Below, one piece after another: positions 51,991 to 60,154 of a DNA stretch of 64,000 nt; within the stretch, counting starts at the first letter, position 1; every line of letters begins with the position of its first letter. The notes below the pieces were generated by a model, which ran no database searches, had not been told where the DNA came from, and saw only the letters and a list, made by a program, of their open reading frames with translations. The DNA is from Mucilaginibacter pineti (GTDB taxonomy: Bacteria; Bacteroidota; Bacteroidia; Sphingobacteriales; Sphingobacteriaceae). The stretch spans positions 1-64,000 of the forward strand of contig NZ_FNAI01000012.1 in NCBI RefSeq assembly GCF_900101875.1. Reading direction: 5' to 3'. The position numbers and the translations under genes are program-made.

Positions 51991-52980
51991 TTACCCTCCA
52001 ATGGTGGCCATTGATTCATGGATGCCGGGGTGCTGTACCCGCAGCTGCTCTGCCTCCCAGCCATCTTTGGGGCGGTTGCCAAAGGCATTCAGTAATATGC
52101 CCTGCAGTTCGTTATCGGCGGTGCCGCTGCGCATCAGATTTTTAATGTTCAGCACGCCATCATCATACAGGCAGGTTTTTAACTCACCCTGTGGCGTTAT
52201 CCTGATGCGGTTGCAGGTACCGCAAAACGTGCGCGAATAGGCCGCTATAATACCAATGCTGCCCTTATGTCCCGGTATTTGATAGTTGTATGCGGTTGAA
52301 TAAGCCGGGTCGGTTATTTTTTGTACCTGCGGATATTTCGTTTTTATTTCTTCAAGAATGCGCACGTAATCCCATTGCAATCCGGTGTACAAATGTCCAT
52401 CGCCATTAAAAGGCATTTCCTCAATAAACCGTACGCTTACTGGCAGGTCTTTGGTCATTTCAACCAGGGGGATGATATCCTGCGTGTTTTTGCCGTCCAT
52501 TACCACGGCATTTATTTTTACCTCGATGTTGTGCTTTAACAGGGCATCTAAAGCCGCCATTACATTGGCAAATTCATCTCTGCGGGTAATGGTGAAAAAA
52601 CGGTTGGCATCCAGCGTATCCAGGCTCAGGTTTACCGATCGTACACCAATCTTTTTAAGTTCAGACACATAAGGCGCGGTTAATACGCCGTTAGTAGTAA
52701 GGCTCAATTCCTTTAAACCCTGCAATTGCGATATGGACGTAAGCAACTGCATAATATCCTTACGTACAAAAGGCTCGCCGCCGGTAATGCGAATCTTTTC
52801 TATCCCCATTTTAACCAGCAGACTGCAGCTGCGCAACATCTCCTCATAGGTCATTAGTTCTGTTCGCGACAGCCAGTTAAGGCCATCCTCGGGCATGCAG
52901 TAAAAGCAGCGCAGGTTACACCTGTCTGTTACCGCAAGGCGCAGGTAATTGATGTTTCGACCGTGGTTATCTTTTAGCAA
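51991..52980 (-). CDS. moaA: GTP 3',8-cyclase (radical SAM)
   Basis: A 329-residue enzyme with two 4Fe-4S clusters: Cys21, Cys25 and Cys28 (CNLRCFYCMPEDG) for the radical-SAM cluster, and Cys253, Cys256 and Cys270 (FCGTCNRIRITPQGELKTC) for the GTP-binding cluster. It ends in the conserved Gly-Gly (MATIGG) needed for activity. It is first in the minus-strand Moco operon. Confidence 0.97.
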   Translation of the reverse strand: MLKDNHGRNINYLRLAVTDRCNLRCFYCMPEDGLNWLSRTELMTYEEMLRSCSLLVKMGIEKIRITGGEPFVRKDIMQLLTSISQLQGLKELSLTTNGVLTAPYVSELKKIGVRSVNLSLDTLDANRFFTITRRDEFANVMAALDALLKHNIEVKINAVVMDGKNTQDIIPLVEMTKDLPVSVRFIEEMPFNGDGHLYTGLQWDYVRILEEIKTKYPQVQKITDPAYSTAYNYQIPGHKGSIGIIAAYSRTFCGTCNRIRITPQGELKTCLYDDGVLNIKNLMRSGTADNELQGILLNAFGNRPKDGWEAEQLRVQHPGIHESMATIGG

Positions 52981-53278
52981 GGGATATAAATATATTATTA
53001 ATACAAGCCTGAAGCTTTTAAGTTTAAGGATTGTATAGCGTAAAAGTAATTATTACAAATGGCTACACTGTTTTTTAAATGTACTTTTTACGTGGGCTGT
53101 TCAGGGCAAATGTGTTAAAATAATGGAGTGGTTAAACTGGATAAGCACAACTTGCGCAATACCCACCCGTGATGGGCGTATTGTTAAAACCATACACAAC
53201 TATAATTACAGTTAGTTCGTATTAAAGTCATCTCGCTGCCTGGGCAGCAACCTATGAAAAATTAATTTAAACTTAAGA
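52981..53278. other. Divergent spacer between moaA and mocA
   Basis: 298 bp. It holds CAATACCCACCC, a GTGA loop and TGGGCGTATTG-type arms (53158-53186), and a GCTGCCTGGGCAGC hairpin (53235-53248). No clear -7 element or match to a known riboswitch was recognised. Both structures lie in the leader of the plus-strand gene. Confidence 0.45.
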
Positions 53279-53863
53279 ATGACAGGGATCATTATTCTTG
53301 CTGCGGGTTCATCGAGCCGTTTGGGTACACCAAAACAAAATTTGATGTACCAGGGTAAAACATTGCTGCAGCGGGCTATACATACTGCTTTAACATCGGC
53401 CTGCTGCGAAAGTGTGCTGGTGGTATTGGGCGCTAATGAAGGCATTATTCGGCCAAATATATCAGATCAACAGATACATATTACTTATAATTCTGATTGG
53501 GAGGAAGGAATGGCATCATCTATCAGAAAGGGAGTAGCCGAACTGCAACGGCTTGAACCATTGGTAACTTCGGTCATTATAATGCCTTGTGACCAGCCAT
53601 TTGTTGACTCTTTACTGCTTTACCAGTTAACTGCCAGGAAAGCCGAAAATGATAATGGCATCGTAGCATCGGCCTATAAAAATATTTACGGCGTGCCTGC
53701 TCTTTTTGATGCTAAATATTTTAAATCGCTGGAAAAACTTACCGGGAGCGAAGGCGCTAATAAACTTATCACCGCCCATGCGGATGATGTAATGTCGGTA
53801 CCGTTTGCTTTAGGCGCAATAGATATCGACACCATTGAAGATTACGAACGCCTGCATTTTTAG
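53279..53863 (+). CDS. mocA: MocA-like molybdopterin nucleotidyltransferase
   Basis: A 194-residue NTP-transferase-fold protein. The NTP loop is ILAAGSSSRLGTPKQNL and the metal motif is MPCDQPFVD. MocA makes molybdopterin cytosine dinucleotide, the form used by xanthine-dehydrogenase-type enzymes, whereas MobA makes the guanine form. Both appear here, suggesting two classes of molybdoenzyme in the cell. The CTP specificity is by family similarity. A terminator follows. Confidence 0.85.
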   Translation: MTGIIILAAGSSSRLGTPKQNLMYQGKTLLQRAIHTALTSACCESVLVVLGANEGIIRPNISDQQIHITYNSDWEEGMASSIRKGVAELQRLEPLVTSVIIMPCDQPFVDSLLLYQLTARKAENDNGIVASAYKNIYGVPALFDAKYFKSLEKLTGSEGANKLITAHADDVMSVPFALGAIDIDTIEDYERLHF

Positions 53864-53876
53864 CACTTGAACTATA

Positions 53877-53920
53877 TAAAAAAGGCTTCGCCCGGCCAAT
53901 GCCAGACGAAGCCTTTTTGC
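53877..53920. terminator. Bidirectional terminator between mocA and the J-domain gene
   Basis: AAAAAAGGCTTCG...CGAAGCCTTTTTG with an internal GGC/GCC pair. Confidence 0.85.
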
Positions 53921-53940
53921 TTGTTTATCTATTTTAAACC

Positions 53941-54384
53941 TTATGCCGTGGCAACCAGTTTACTGATGCTCCTGTAAACATATTCAGAATAAATGTGCCT
54001 GCGTGCAAAGCGTCCCGGCGAATCTGCATTGATGAGCTTTACATAAATTGCCTTGGGTACATCAAAATATTCGTAAGTGTTGCCATCGGTAAAAACGATT
54101 TTTAACACCTGCGATTTATATTCAAAATCGGCAATGGCCGATAATGTAGTGGTTTGCGTATACTCAGCAAACGATTGGTTACGTGTTTCGGGCGCTATAC
54201 TTACCAAAAAGTGGTAAGCTTCAATAATGGTTTTGCTTTTCTCTTCGGCCTCAACGCGGCTTTCATCCTGAAACTTATCAGGGTGCCAGGTTTTCATCAG
54301 GCTCCTGTAGTTGGTTTTTAATTCCTGTAGTTCTGCTGCTTCGGTAACGTCTAAAAGCTTCCTGTAGTCGACAATTTTTTTCAT
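53941..54384 (-). CDS. J-domain protein fused to a KTSC domain
   Basis: A 147-residue protein. The N-terminal 70 residues are a DnaJ domain with His34-Pro35-Asp36 (TWHPDKF), which stimulates DnaK. The C-terminal 65 residues (KSQVLKIVFTDGNTYEYFD, VPKAIYVKLINADSPGRFA) match the KTSC domain, a small fold thought to bind nucleic acid or protein. There is no Gly/Phe or zinc domain, so it is a specialised co-chaperone. Its client is unknown. Confidence 0.85.
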   Translation of the reverse strand: MKKIVDYRKLLDVTEAAELQELKTNYRSLMKTWHPDKFQDESRVEAEEKSKTIIEAYHFLVSIAPETRNQSFAEYTQTTTLSAIADFEYKSQVLKIVFTDGNTYEYFDVPKAIYVKLINADSPGRFARRHIYSEYVYRSISKLVATA

Positions 54385-54789
54385 GCTGATATTTTATTTT
54401 TATTGTCGTTGAAGCTAAAAGCATTGATAATTAACGCATTCTTTTCAAGAAAATAATTGCGCAAAGGTACAGATTTAAACCGTACTAAAATAACTTGTTT
54501 ACGAAATGATAATATTAGGGATATAGACTGGCTTAGAAGCTTTGCATGGTGGTTCGACTCACCCCGGCTACGCTTCGCTCGTCGGCCCTCTCTTCAGCTT
54601 CGCTGGAAAGAGGGTGGGGAATTTTTTTATTCTTCTATTACTTCCCTCTAAATATCCACATTGCAATCCCCTCTTTCCGCCACAGGCGAAGAGAGGGTGC
54701 CCAAGCGCAGCGATGGGCGGGTGAGTCAAATAGCCACAAACCCCATCAAAACTTTAAACAATACCAACCCATAAATTGTATCTTTAATT
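54385..54789. other. Repeat-rich leader region of the fdhD operon
   Basis: 405 bp. The first 160 bases are AT-rich and serve the minus-strand J-domain gene. At 54546-54728 lies a large imperfect palindrome of family D, listed separately. A TATCTTTA sequence (54779-54786) four bases before the fdhD ATG is a one-mismatch TAnnTTTG element. Confidence 0.6.
54546..54728. repeat. Large imperfect palindrome of family D
   Basis: The outer arms GACTCACCCCGGCTACGCTT and AGCGATGGGCGGGTGAGTC face each other. Inner arms are GGCCCTCTCTTCAGC and GAAGAGAGGGTGCCC. The core CCCTCTC/GAGAGGG is shared with 43598-43642. Confidence 0.82.
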
Positions 54790-55695
54790 ATGGTTACCAA
54801 TTCCACCCAACATCTGCCAATTATAAAGGTAAATGCCGACAAAAGCACGGCAGCTATGGATGTGCTTGCCCTGGAAGAGCCCCTTGAGATAAGACTTGAA
54901 CATGGCGATAAAGATCAGCGGCAGGTACAAAATGTATCGGTAACCATGCGCACACCGGGCCATGATGGCGAGCTGGCTACCGGCTTTTTATTTACCGAGG
55001 GCATTGTAAAAAGTTTGGATGATATTGAAAAAGCATCGCACTGCTTTATTGCCTGTGCCGAAAATAAAGAGAATGTGATCCAAGTAAGTTTAGCCCCCGG
55101 CGCTGTTCCTAACTTGCAAAATACCGAACGTAATTTTTATACCACATCCAGCTGCGGGGTTTGCGGCAAAGGCTCTATAAACGCTATTCGCACTGTCGGG
55201 AGCTTTGACACGCAAACAACAGATAATGATACCATTAACGCCGGTGTTTTATACCAGATACCTGGCATCCTGCGCAGGCACCAGCGTATTTTTGACGATA
55301 CCGGGGGCTTACACGCTTCGGCATTATTTTCGGCACAGGGCGAGCTTTTATTGCTGCGCGAGGATGTTGGCCGCCACAACGCACTGGATAAACTAATAGG
55401 GGCGGCGCTTAATTACAATTGGCTGCCTTTGCACCAAACGGTATTGCTGCTTAGCGGCCGGGCAAGCTTCGAGCTGATACAGAAGGCAGTAATGGCAGGC
55501 ATTAATATAGTGGCTGCAATTGGCGCGCCATCAAGCCTGGCGGTGCAGCTGGCGCAGGAGTTTAACATTACGCTCATCGGCTTTTTGCGTAACGATCATT
55601 TTAATATTTACACCGCAGCGCACCGGGTGTTAATGGCAAATTATGAACCAGCTGGCGAGGAAAATACCATCGCCAATGAAAATATACAGCACTAA
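54790..55695 (+). CDS. fdhD: Formate dehydrogenase accessory sulfurtransferase
   Basis: A 301-residue protein that passes sulfur from a cysteine desulfurase to the molybdenum cofactor of formate dehydrogenase. The two catalytic cysteines are Cys122 and Cys125 in SSCGVCGKGSI. Other family blocks are PGHDGELATGFLFTEGIV, GGLHASALFSAQGELL and EDVGRHNALDKLIGAAL. Its TAA overlaps the next ATG by one base, so it is coupled to the small gene and the oxidoreductase. Confidence 0.96.
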   Translation: MVTNSTQHLPIIKVNADKSTAAMDVLALEEPLEIRLEHGDKDQRQVQNVSVTMRTPGHDGELATGFLFTEGIVKSLDDIEKASHCFIACAENKENVIQVSLAPGAVPNLQNTERNFYTTSSCGVCGKGSINAIRTVGSFDTQTTDNDTINAGVLYQIPGILRRHQRIFDDTGGLHASALFSAQGELLLLREDVGRHNALDKLIGAALNYNWLPLHQTVLLLSGRASFELIQKAVMAGINIVAAIGAPSSLAVQLAQEFNITLIGFLRNDHFNIYTAAHRVLMANYEPAGEENTIANENIQH

Positions 55696-56045
55696 TGAAA
55701 ATTCGTATTAAAGGTAATTATTTACGCTACCGGCTCACTCGCACAGATATGGCCAGGCTGGCCGAAGAGGGATATATTAAGGAGGTGGTTGAATTTGGCA
55801 GCCAGCAGCTTTTTTATGCCCTTCAGGTTGTGGATGATGAACATTTATCGGCTACCTACCACCAAAATACCATTGTACTTTATGTACCTAAAAGCGTGAT
55901 CATTGAATTTGTAAATACAGATAAGGTAGGTTATGAAGGCACCCACGGCAACTTCCATTTACTTGTTGAAAAAGATTTTACCTGTTTAGATAACGTAGCC
56001 GAAGACCAAAGCGATAATTATCCCAACCCATTAGCGGCGAAATAA
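55695..56045 (+). CDS. Small uncharacterised protein between fdhD and the oxidoreductase
   Basis: A 116-residue protein beginning MKIRIKGNYLRYRLTRTDMA, with HLSATYHQNTIVLYVPKSVI and a Cys in KDFTCLDNVAEDQSDNYPNP near the end. I recognise a Bacteroidota family of this kind that sits beside fdhD (perhaps DUF7009) but know of no activity. It is translationally coupled to fdhD (one shared base) and ends 2 bp before the oxidoreductase start. That points to a role in cofactor delivery or assembly of that enzyme (inference). Confidence 0.8.
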   Translation: MKIRIKGNYLRYRLTRTDMARLAEEGYIKEVVEFGSQQLFYALQVVDDEHLSATYHQNTIVLYVPKSVIIEFVNTDKVGYEGTHGNFHLLVEKDFTCLDNVAEDQSDNYPNPLAAK

Positions 56046-56047
56046 CC

Positions 56048-58375
56048 ATGAATAAGCATAGCAAAGAACAACCGGCGGCAGAAAATCCTGAGGAACTGCT
56101 CGATCTGAAATTAACAAAACCCGAAAAGTGGGCGGCGGGCATCCCGGCGGTATCGGCGGCTATGGTTGATATTTTGCAGGAGGCAGGCTTTGTGCGCGGT
56201 ATGGAGGGCTTGTTTAAAATGAACAAGAAAGGCGGGTTCGATTGTTCGGGCTGCGCCTGGCCCGATCCGGATGACGACCGGTCGCCCATTGCCGAATATT
56301 GCGAGAATGGGGCCAAAGCACTTGCGGAAGAAGCCACCACAAAAAAACTCACTGCCGAGTTCTTTGCCCAAAATTCGGTGGAAGAGCTGGCTAAATTAAA
56401 TGATTACGAAATTGGCAAAAAAGGCCGCATTGCCCAGCCGGTTTACCTGCCCAAAGGTGCTACACATTACCAACCCATTAGTTGGGATGATGCCTTTAAA
56501 CAGATTGCCGCCAAGCTCAACAGCCTGGCATCGCCCAATGAGGCCGCCTTTTATACATCCGGACGAACCAGCAACGAGGCTTCATTTACCTACCAGCTAT
56601 TTGTACGCGAGTACGGTACTAACAATATGCCCGATTGCTCCAACATGTGCCATGAATCAACAAGCGTTGGCCTGGCTGATGCCATTGGGATAGGCAAGGG
56701 AACAGTTACCCTTAATGATTTTTACGATACCGATGTAATTATCATCATGGGGCAAAACCCCGGCACAAACCATCCCCGCATGCTTTCGGCGCTTGAAAAA
56801 GCAAAGCAAAATGGTTCAAAGATCATCGCCGTAAATCCCCTGCATGAGGCCGGACTTATGGGGTTTAAAAACCCGCAAACGGTTAAGGGCCTACTGGGCA
56901 TCAGCACCCATCTGGCAGATTTGTACCTGCAGGTGAAGATCAATGGCGATATGGCCCTGCTGCTGGCCATTGAAAAACTGCTATACAAAGCCGAAATGGA
57001 AACGCCTGGCAAAGTTTTCGACCATGAATTTATAAAGAACAATACCGAAGGTTATGTAGCATTCCTAAACCACCTCAACCAGTTTGAGCTTGAGTACCTG
57101 GCTGCTGAGGCGGGAATCCCGGTGGCGCAAATTCAACAGGCGGCAGACATGCTTAAAAACACCAGTCGCATTATAATTTGCTGGGCTATGGGTGTTACGC
57201 AGCAAAAAAATGGGGTGGCAACTGTAAAAGAGATAGTGAATCTGAGTATCCTCAAAGGTGCTATAGGCAAACCAGGGGCTGGTTTATGCCCGGTGCGCGG
57301 ACATAGCAACGTACAGGGAAACCGCACCATGATGATATGGGACAAACCCAAGCCCAAACAATTAGATAAGCTAAAGGAAGTGTTTGGCTTTGAACCGCCG
57401 CGCGATCATGGTTACGATGTGGTAGAATCCATACAGGCTATGCATGCAGGAAAACTAAAAGTTTTTTTTGCAATGGGGGGCAATTTCCTTTCGGCTACGC
57501 CGGATACTTTGTACACTGCCGACGCTATGCGCAAGCTGGAAATGGCAGTTCATGTATCCACGAAGCTCAATCGCAGTCATTTGGTGCATGGAGATGAAAC
57601 GCTGATATTGCCTACCCTGTCGCGCAGTGATAAGGATGTGGTTAACGGCGAGGCCCAGTTTATCAGCTGCGAAAACTCGATGGGGGTGGTCCAGATGTCA
57701 AAAGGGATACTGGAGCCTATTTCTAAAGATCTGGTAAACGAAAATCAGATTGTTTGTCGCCTGGCTAAGGCTACATTGGGCAGCCGGTCGGTAGTTGATT
57801 GGGATACTTACGAAAAAAGTTACGATGCCGTACGCGATGTAATAGCCAAAGCAATTCCCGGTTTTGAGGATTACAATAAAAAGGTGCGCATACCGGGAGG
57901 CTTCTACCTGCCCAACGCGCCGCGAGAGGGGAAGTTTGAAAGCGGGCAAAATGATGCCAAAGTACATTTTACCATGAGCGATTTGCCTAAGCATGATATG
58001 GCGGCCGGCGAGTACCGCATGACCACCATCCGCAGTCATGACCAGTTTAATACCACCATTTACGGGCTCGACGACCGTTACCGAGGCGTACATAACGAAC
58101 GGCGGGTAATTTTCATGAACGAGCAGGACATGGCCGAAGCAGGTTTTAAAGAAGGCGAACAGGTTGACCTGTACAATAATTTTGGCGGCAGGGAACGCGT
58201 AGCCCGCTTGTTTGTGGTTGTGCCTTACAATATTCCCCAAGGCAATACAGCTACCTATTACCCCGAAGCAAACGTGCTGATCCCCATTGATAGTGTGGCC
58301 GAAAAAAGCAACACGCCTACTTCAAAACTGGTGTTCATCAGTATAAAAAGGCATGTAGTGAAAGCCGATAAATAA
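56048..58375 (+). CDS. FdhF/YdeP-family molybdopterin oxidoreductase
   Basis: A 775-residue protein of the formate-dehydrogenase-like YdeP group. The N-terminus has a Cys-x-x-Cys pair at Cys66/Cys69 (GFDCSGCAWPDPDDD). Other molybdopterin-binding blocks are AFYTSGRTSNEASF, CSNMCHESTSVGLADAIGIG, IIMGQNPGTNHPRMLSALE and PGAGLCPVRGHSNVQGNRTM. The N-terminus lacks the four-cysteine iron-sulfur motif of classical formate dehydrogenases, so the electron route differs. The substrate is not certain; YdeP relatives are linked to acid resistance. It is the likely client of FdhD and the Moco genes. Confidence 0.92.
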   Translation: MNKHSKEQPAAENPEELLDLKLTKPEKWAAGIPAVSAAMVDILQEAGFVRGMEGLFKMNKKGGFDCSGCAWPDPDDDRSPIAEYCENGAKALAEEATTKKLTAEFFAQNSVEELAKLNDYEIGKKGRIAQPVYLPKGATHYQPISWDDAFKQIAAKLNSLASPNEAAFYTSGRTSNEASFTYQLFVREYGTNNMPDCSNMCHESTSVGLADAIGIGKGTVTLNDFYDTDVIIIMGQNPGTNHPRMLSALEKAKQNGSKIIAVNPLHEAGLMGFKNPQTVKGLLGISTHLADLYLQVKINGDMALLLAIEKLLYKAEMETPGKVFDHEFIKNNTEGYVAFLNHLNQFELEYLAAEAGIPVAQIQQAADMLKNTSRIIICWAMGVTQQKNGVATVKEIVNLSILKGAIGKPGAGLCPVRGHSNVQGNRTMMIWDKPKPKQLDKLKEVFGFEPPRDHGYDVVESIQAMHAGKLKVFFAMGGNFLSATPDTLYTADAMRKLEMAVHVSTKLNRSHLVHGDETLILPTLSRSDKDVVNGEAQFISCENSMGVVQMSKGILEPISKDLVNENQIVCRLAKATLGSRSVVDWDTYEKSYDAVRDVIAKAIPGFEDYNKKVRIPGGFYLPNAPREGKFESGQNDAKVHFTMSDLPKHDMAAGEYRMTTIRSHDQFNTTIYGLDDRYRGVHNERRVIFMNEQDMAEAGFKEGEQVDLYNNFGGRERVARLFVVVPYNIPQGNTATYYPEANVLIPIDSVAEKSNTPTSKLVFISIKRHVVKADK

Positions 58376-58412
58376 GCTTGACGTAAGTGAGTAATATTAG
58401 AAGATAAGTAAG

Positions 58413-58505
58413 GTCAAAATGCACCGTAGGTGCTACCTGTTTGTAGTAGTAGAAAAATCGTCCTAATTAACATTTGCGCCATAGGCGCTACCCTTGTAAT
58501 AAAAG
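58413..58505. repeat. GCACCGTAGGTGCTACCTG / GCGCCATAGGCGCTACCC repeat
   Basis: Two related palindromic words (58421-58440 and 58469-58490), each of the form GCxCC-TA-GGxGC then TACC and a T/A-rich tail. The second overlaps the 3' end of the minus-strand gene, whose final codons it provides. Confidence 0.75.
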
Positions 58506-58903
58506 CTACAGCAATTACTTAATAAAAAGAGAAATTTAACCTTAATAAGCTGTTTTCTAAAGTAGTATTTTCCGGTTATAAAGCGTGGTAAATCCTCGTA
58601 GGCCTCTTTCATATTATCCAGGATAAAATAATCCTTCTTCTGTAAATATTTCGATTGAAATAACATGGTGTTATTGGTTTCGGGCGTACCGCTGTTGGCA
58701 TAATAGATTACCGGTGCCAGTCCGCTTTTTCTTGGGATTACGATTTGGGTGGCGCCAATAAAGCCATTGGCTAAATCAAGTCTTATTGTTTTGCCATTTA
58801 GTTTGCCACTATAGCATTCTAATTCGTAAGCTTTTTGGGCAAAACAAAAAAAGGGCAGGGCAGTAAGCAGCAGTATAAATAGGGGGGTATATCGCATAAG
58901 CAT
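58463..58903 (-). CDS. Exported protein of unknown function with repeat-derived C-terminus
   Basis: A 146-residue protein with a signal peptide ending in FCFAQ (about residue 23), then two Cys residues (ECYSG and NCC) and a basic, beta-like body (LNGKTIRLDLANGFIGATQI). No family was recognised. The last 12 or so residues (YYKGSAYGANVN) are encoded by a dispersed intergenic repeat, which suggests that a repeat insertion altered the original stop. Confidence 0.6.
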   Translation of the reverse strand: MLMRYTPLFILLLTALPFFCFAQKAYELECYSGKLNGKTIRLDLANGFIGATQIVIPRKSGLAPVIYYANSGTPETNNTMLFQSKYLQKKDYFILDNMKEAYEDLPRFITGKYYFRKQLIKVKFLFLLSNCCSFYYKGSAYGANVN

Positions 58904-58986
58904 TCCTGTATCGCTAATATAGCTAACGGGAATAAGCTTTTAAAGTTTTATTTAATAAATTAAACAATAGTTAACAATAATCTCCT

Positions 58987-59196
58987 CTAAAACTTAAATA
59001 CACCGGTTTTATAAAGGGTAAATACTAAAGGCGCTATAATAATAAGCGCGAGGTACACATAGGCAAGCGCGTGGGCAAAATTCAGCGTCCACCCCATGCC
59101 GGTTCTTTTGGGCACCCAAACCGAGGGATCATTTGGATTTTTGTAAAACATGCCCCATTTCCAGTACTTATAATTATTGCGGTCAAAATCATTCAT
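58987..59196 (-). CDS. DUF5808 small membrane protein
   Basis: About 69 residues starting MNDFDRNNYKYWKWGMFYKN. It has PNDPSVWVPKRTGMGWTLNF, the DUF5808 hallmark, and one C-terminal membrane helix (LAYVYLALIIIAPLVFTLYK). The ATG at 59196 is preferred over an upstream TTG in the promoter element. The function is unknown. Confidence 0.82.
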   Translation of the reverse strand: MNDFDRNNYKYWKWGMFYKNPNDPSVWVPKRTGMGWTLNFAHALAYVYLALIIIAPLVFTLYKTGVFKF

Positions 59197-59199
59197 GTA

Positions 59200-59207
59200 C
59201 AAATTTA
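59200..59207 (-). promoter_or_regulatory. -7 promoter element three bases before the DUF5808 ATG
   Basis: TAAATTTG then TAC and ATG on the minus strand, identical in layout to the antitoxin gene. Confidence 0.5.
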
Positions 59208-59407
59208 TTTATTTGGCAGGGTAATCCTAATTAATTTTAATCCGGCGACTGATCGCTAATCTTAAATTTATTTTGAAGCGGTGAATGTCGACCCCTATCG
59301 CCAAAACTATTTTCATAAAATTATCGAAAATCATTTTTTATTTATTGTTTATCAATAAAAATTTATTCATATTTGATTAATTATTCAAAACGATAAAATG
59401 AAAAAAT

Positions 59408-59944
59408 ATGGAAATAGAAACCAAAACCCGAACCGGTAAAATTCTAAAGCTATTGAACATTGTAGCATGGATAGCATTCATTGGCTTTATGGTAGAAGGC
59501 GGTGCAATGATCACGTCTTTTTTAGTAAGCTGCATAAGCCCTGAGGGCGCAAAACACCTGTACAAGGAATTGAACTTTTACGACCTTAAACAATTCAGCT
59601 TTTGGCATTATACAGTACATATTTATTTTTTGGTTCTTTTGGCACTGTTAAAAGCTTATGTGTGGTTCCTGGTCATGAAAATTCTTTCAGATATAAACCT
59701 TACCAATCCATTTAAATGGGAAGTGGCAAACAGGCTGGAAAAAATAGGCTACGTATTATTTATAACCTGGCTTGTTTCGGTTTCAAACGGTGCCCATGCA
59801 GACTGGCTACAGAAAGCAACCGGGGTACAATACGGAAACGAACCAATGGGAGAGTATTTGTTTATGGCGGGCCTGGTGTTCATTATTTCGCAGGTGTTTA
59901 AGCGCGGTATAGAAATTCAGTCCGAAAACGAGTTAACCGTATAA
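59408..59944 (+). CDS. DUF2975 membrane protein
   Basis: A 178-residue protein with about four membrane helices (residues 16-40, 65-85, 113-130 and 148-165) in the DUF2975 arrangement, which is usually partnered by a small XRE regulator. It is followed 3 bp later by exactly such a gene. Function unknown; it may sense a membrane signal for the regulator. Confidence 0.8.
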   Translation: MEIETKTRTGKILKLLNIVAWIAFIGFMVEGGAMITSFLVSCISPEGAKHLYKELNFYDLKQFSFWHYTVHIYFLVLLALLKAYVWFLVMKILSDINLTNPFKWEVANRLEKIGYVLFITWLVSVSNGAHADWLQKATGVQYGNEPMGEYLFMAGLVFIISQVFKRGIEIQSENELTV

Positions 59945-59947
59945 CCT

Positions 59948-60154
59948 ATGCCAATAACTGTAAACCTGGATGTAATGATGGCCAGGCGAAAAATGTCGCT
60001 CAATGAACTTTCAGAGAAGGTAGATCTTACGCTGGCCAATCTTTCCATCCTGAAAACCGGCAAGGCAAAGGCCATACGGTTTAGCACGCTGGAAGCCATT
60101 TGCAAAGTACTGGACTGCCAGCCCGGCGATCTGCTGGAGTATAGCAATGAATAG
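59948..60154 (+). CDS. YozG-like XRE-family regulator
   Basis: A 68-residue single helix-turn-helix protein (MPITVNLDVMMARRKMSLNE; NLSILKTGKAKAIRFSTLEA; CKVLDCQPGDLLEY), the standard YozG/Cro-like layout. It is co-transcribed with the DUF2975 gene and probably autoregulates the pair. Confidence 0.9.
   Translation: MPITVNLDVMMARRKMSLNELSEKVDLTLANLSILKTGKAKAIRFSTLEAICKVLDCQPGDLLEYSNE

Noticed and set aside
52981..53278. Molybdenum-cofactor riboswitch before moaA or mocA
   Set aside because: Two hairpins exist, but no recognisable Moco element core; they lie on the mocA side and could be ordinary stems.
54546..54887. Open frames in the fdhD leader
   Set aside because: They are translations of the palindromic repeat and overlap fdhD in another frame.
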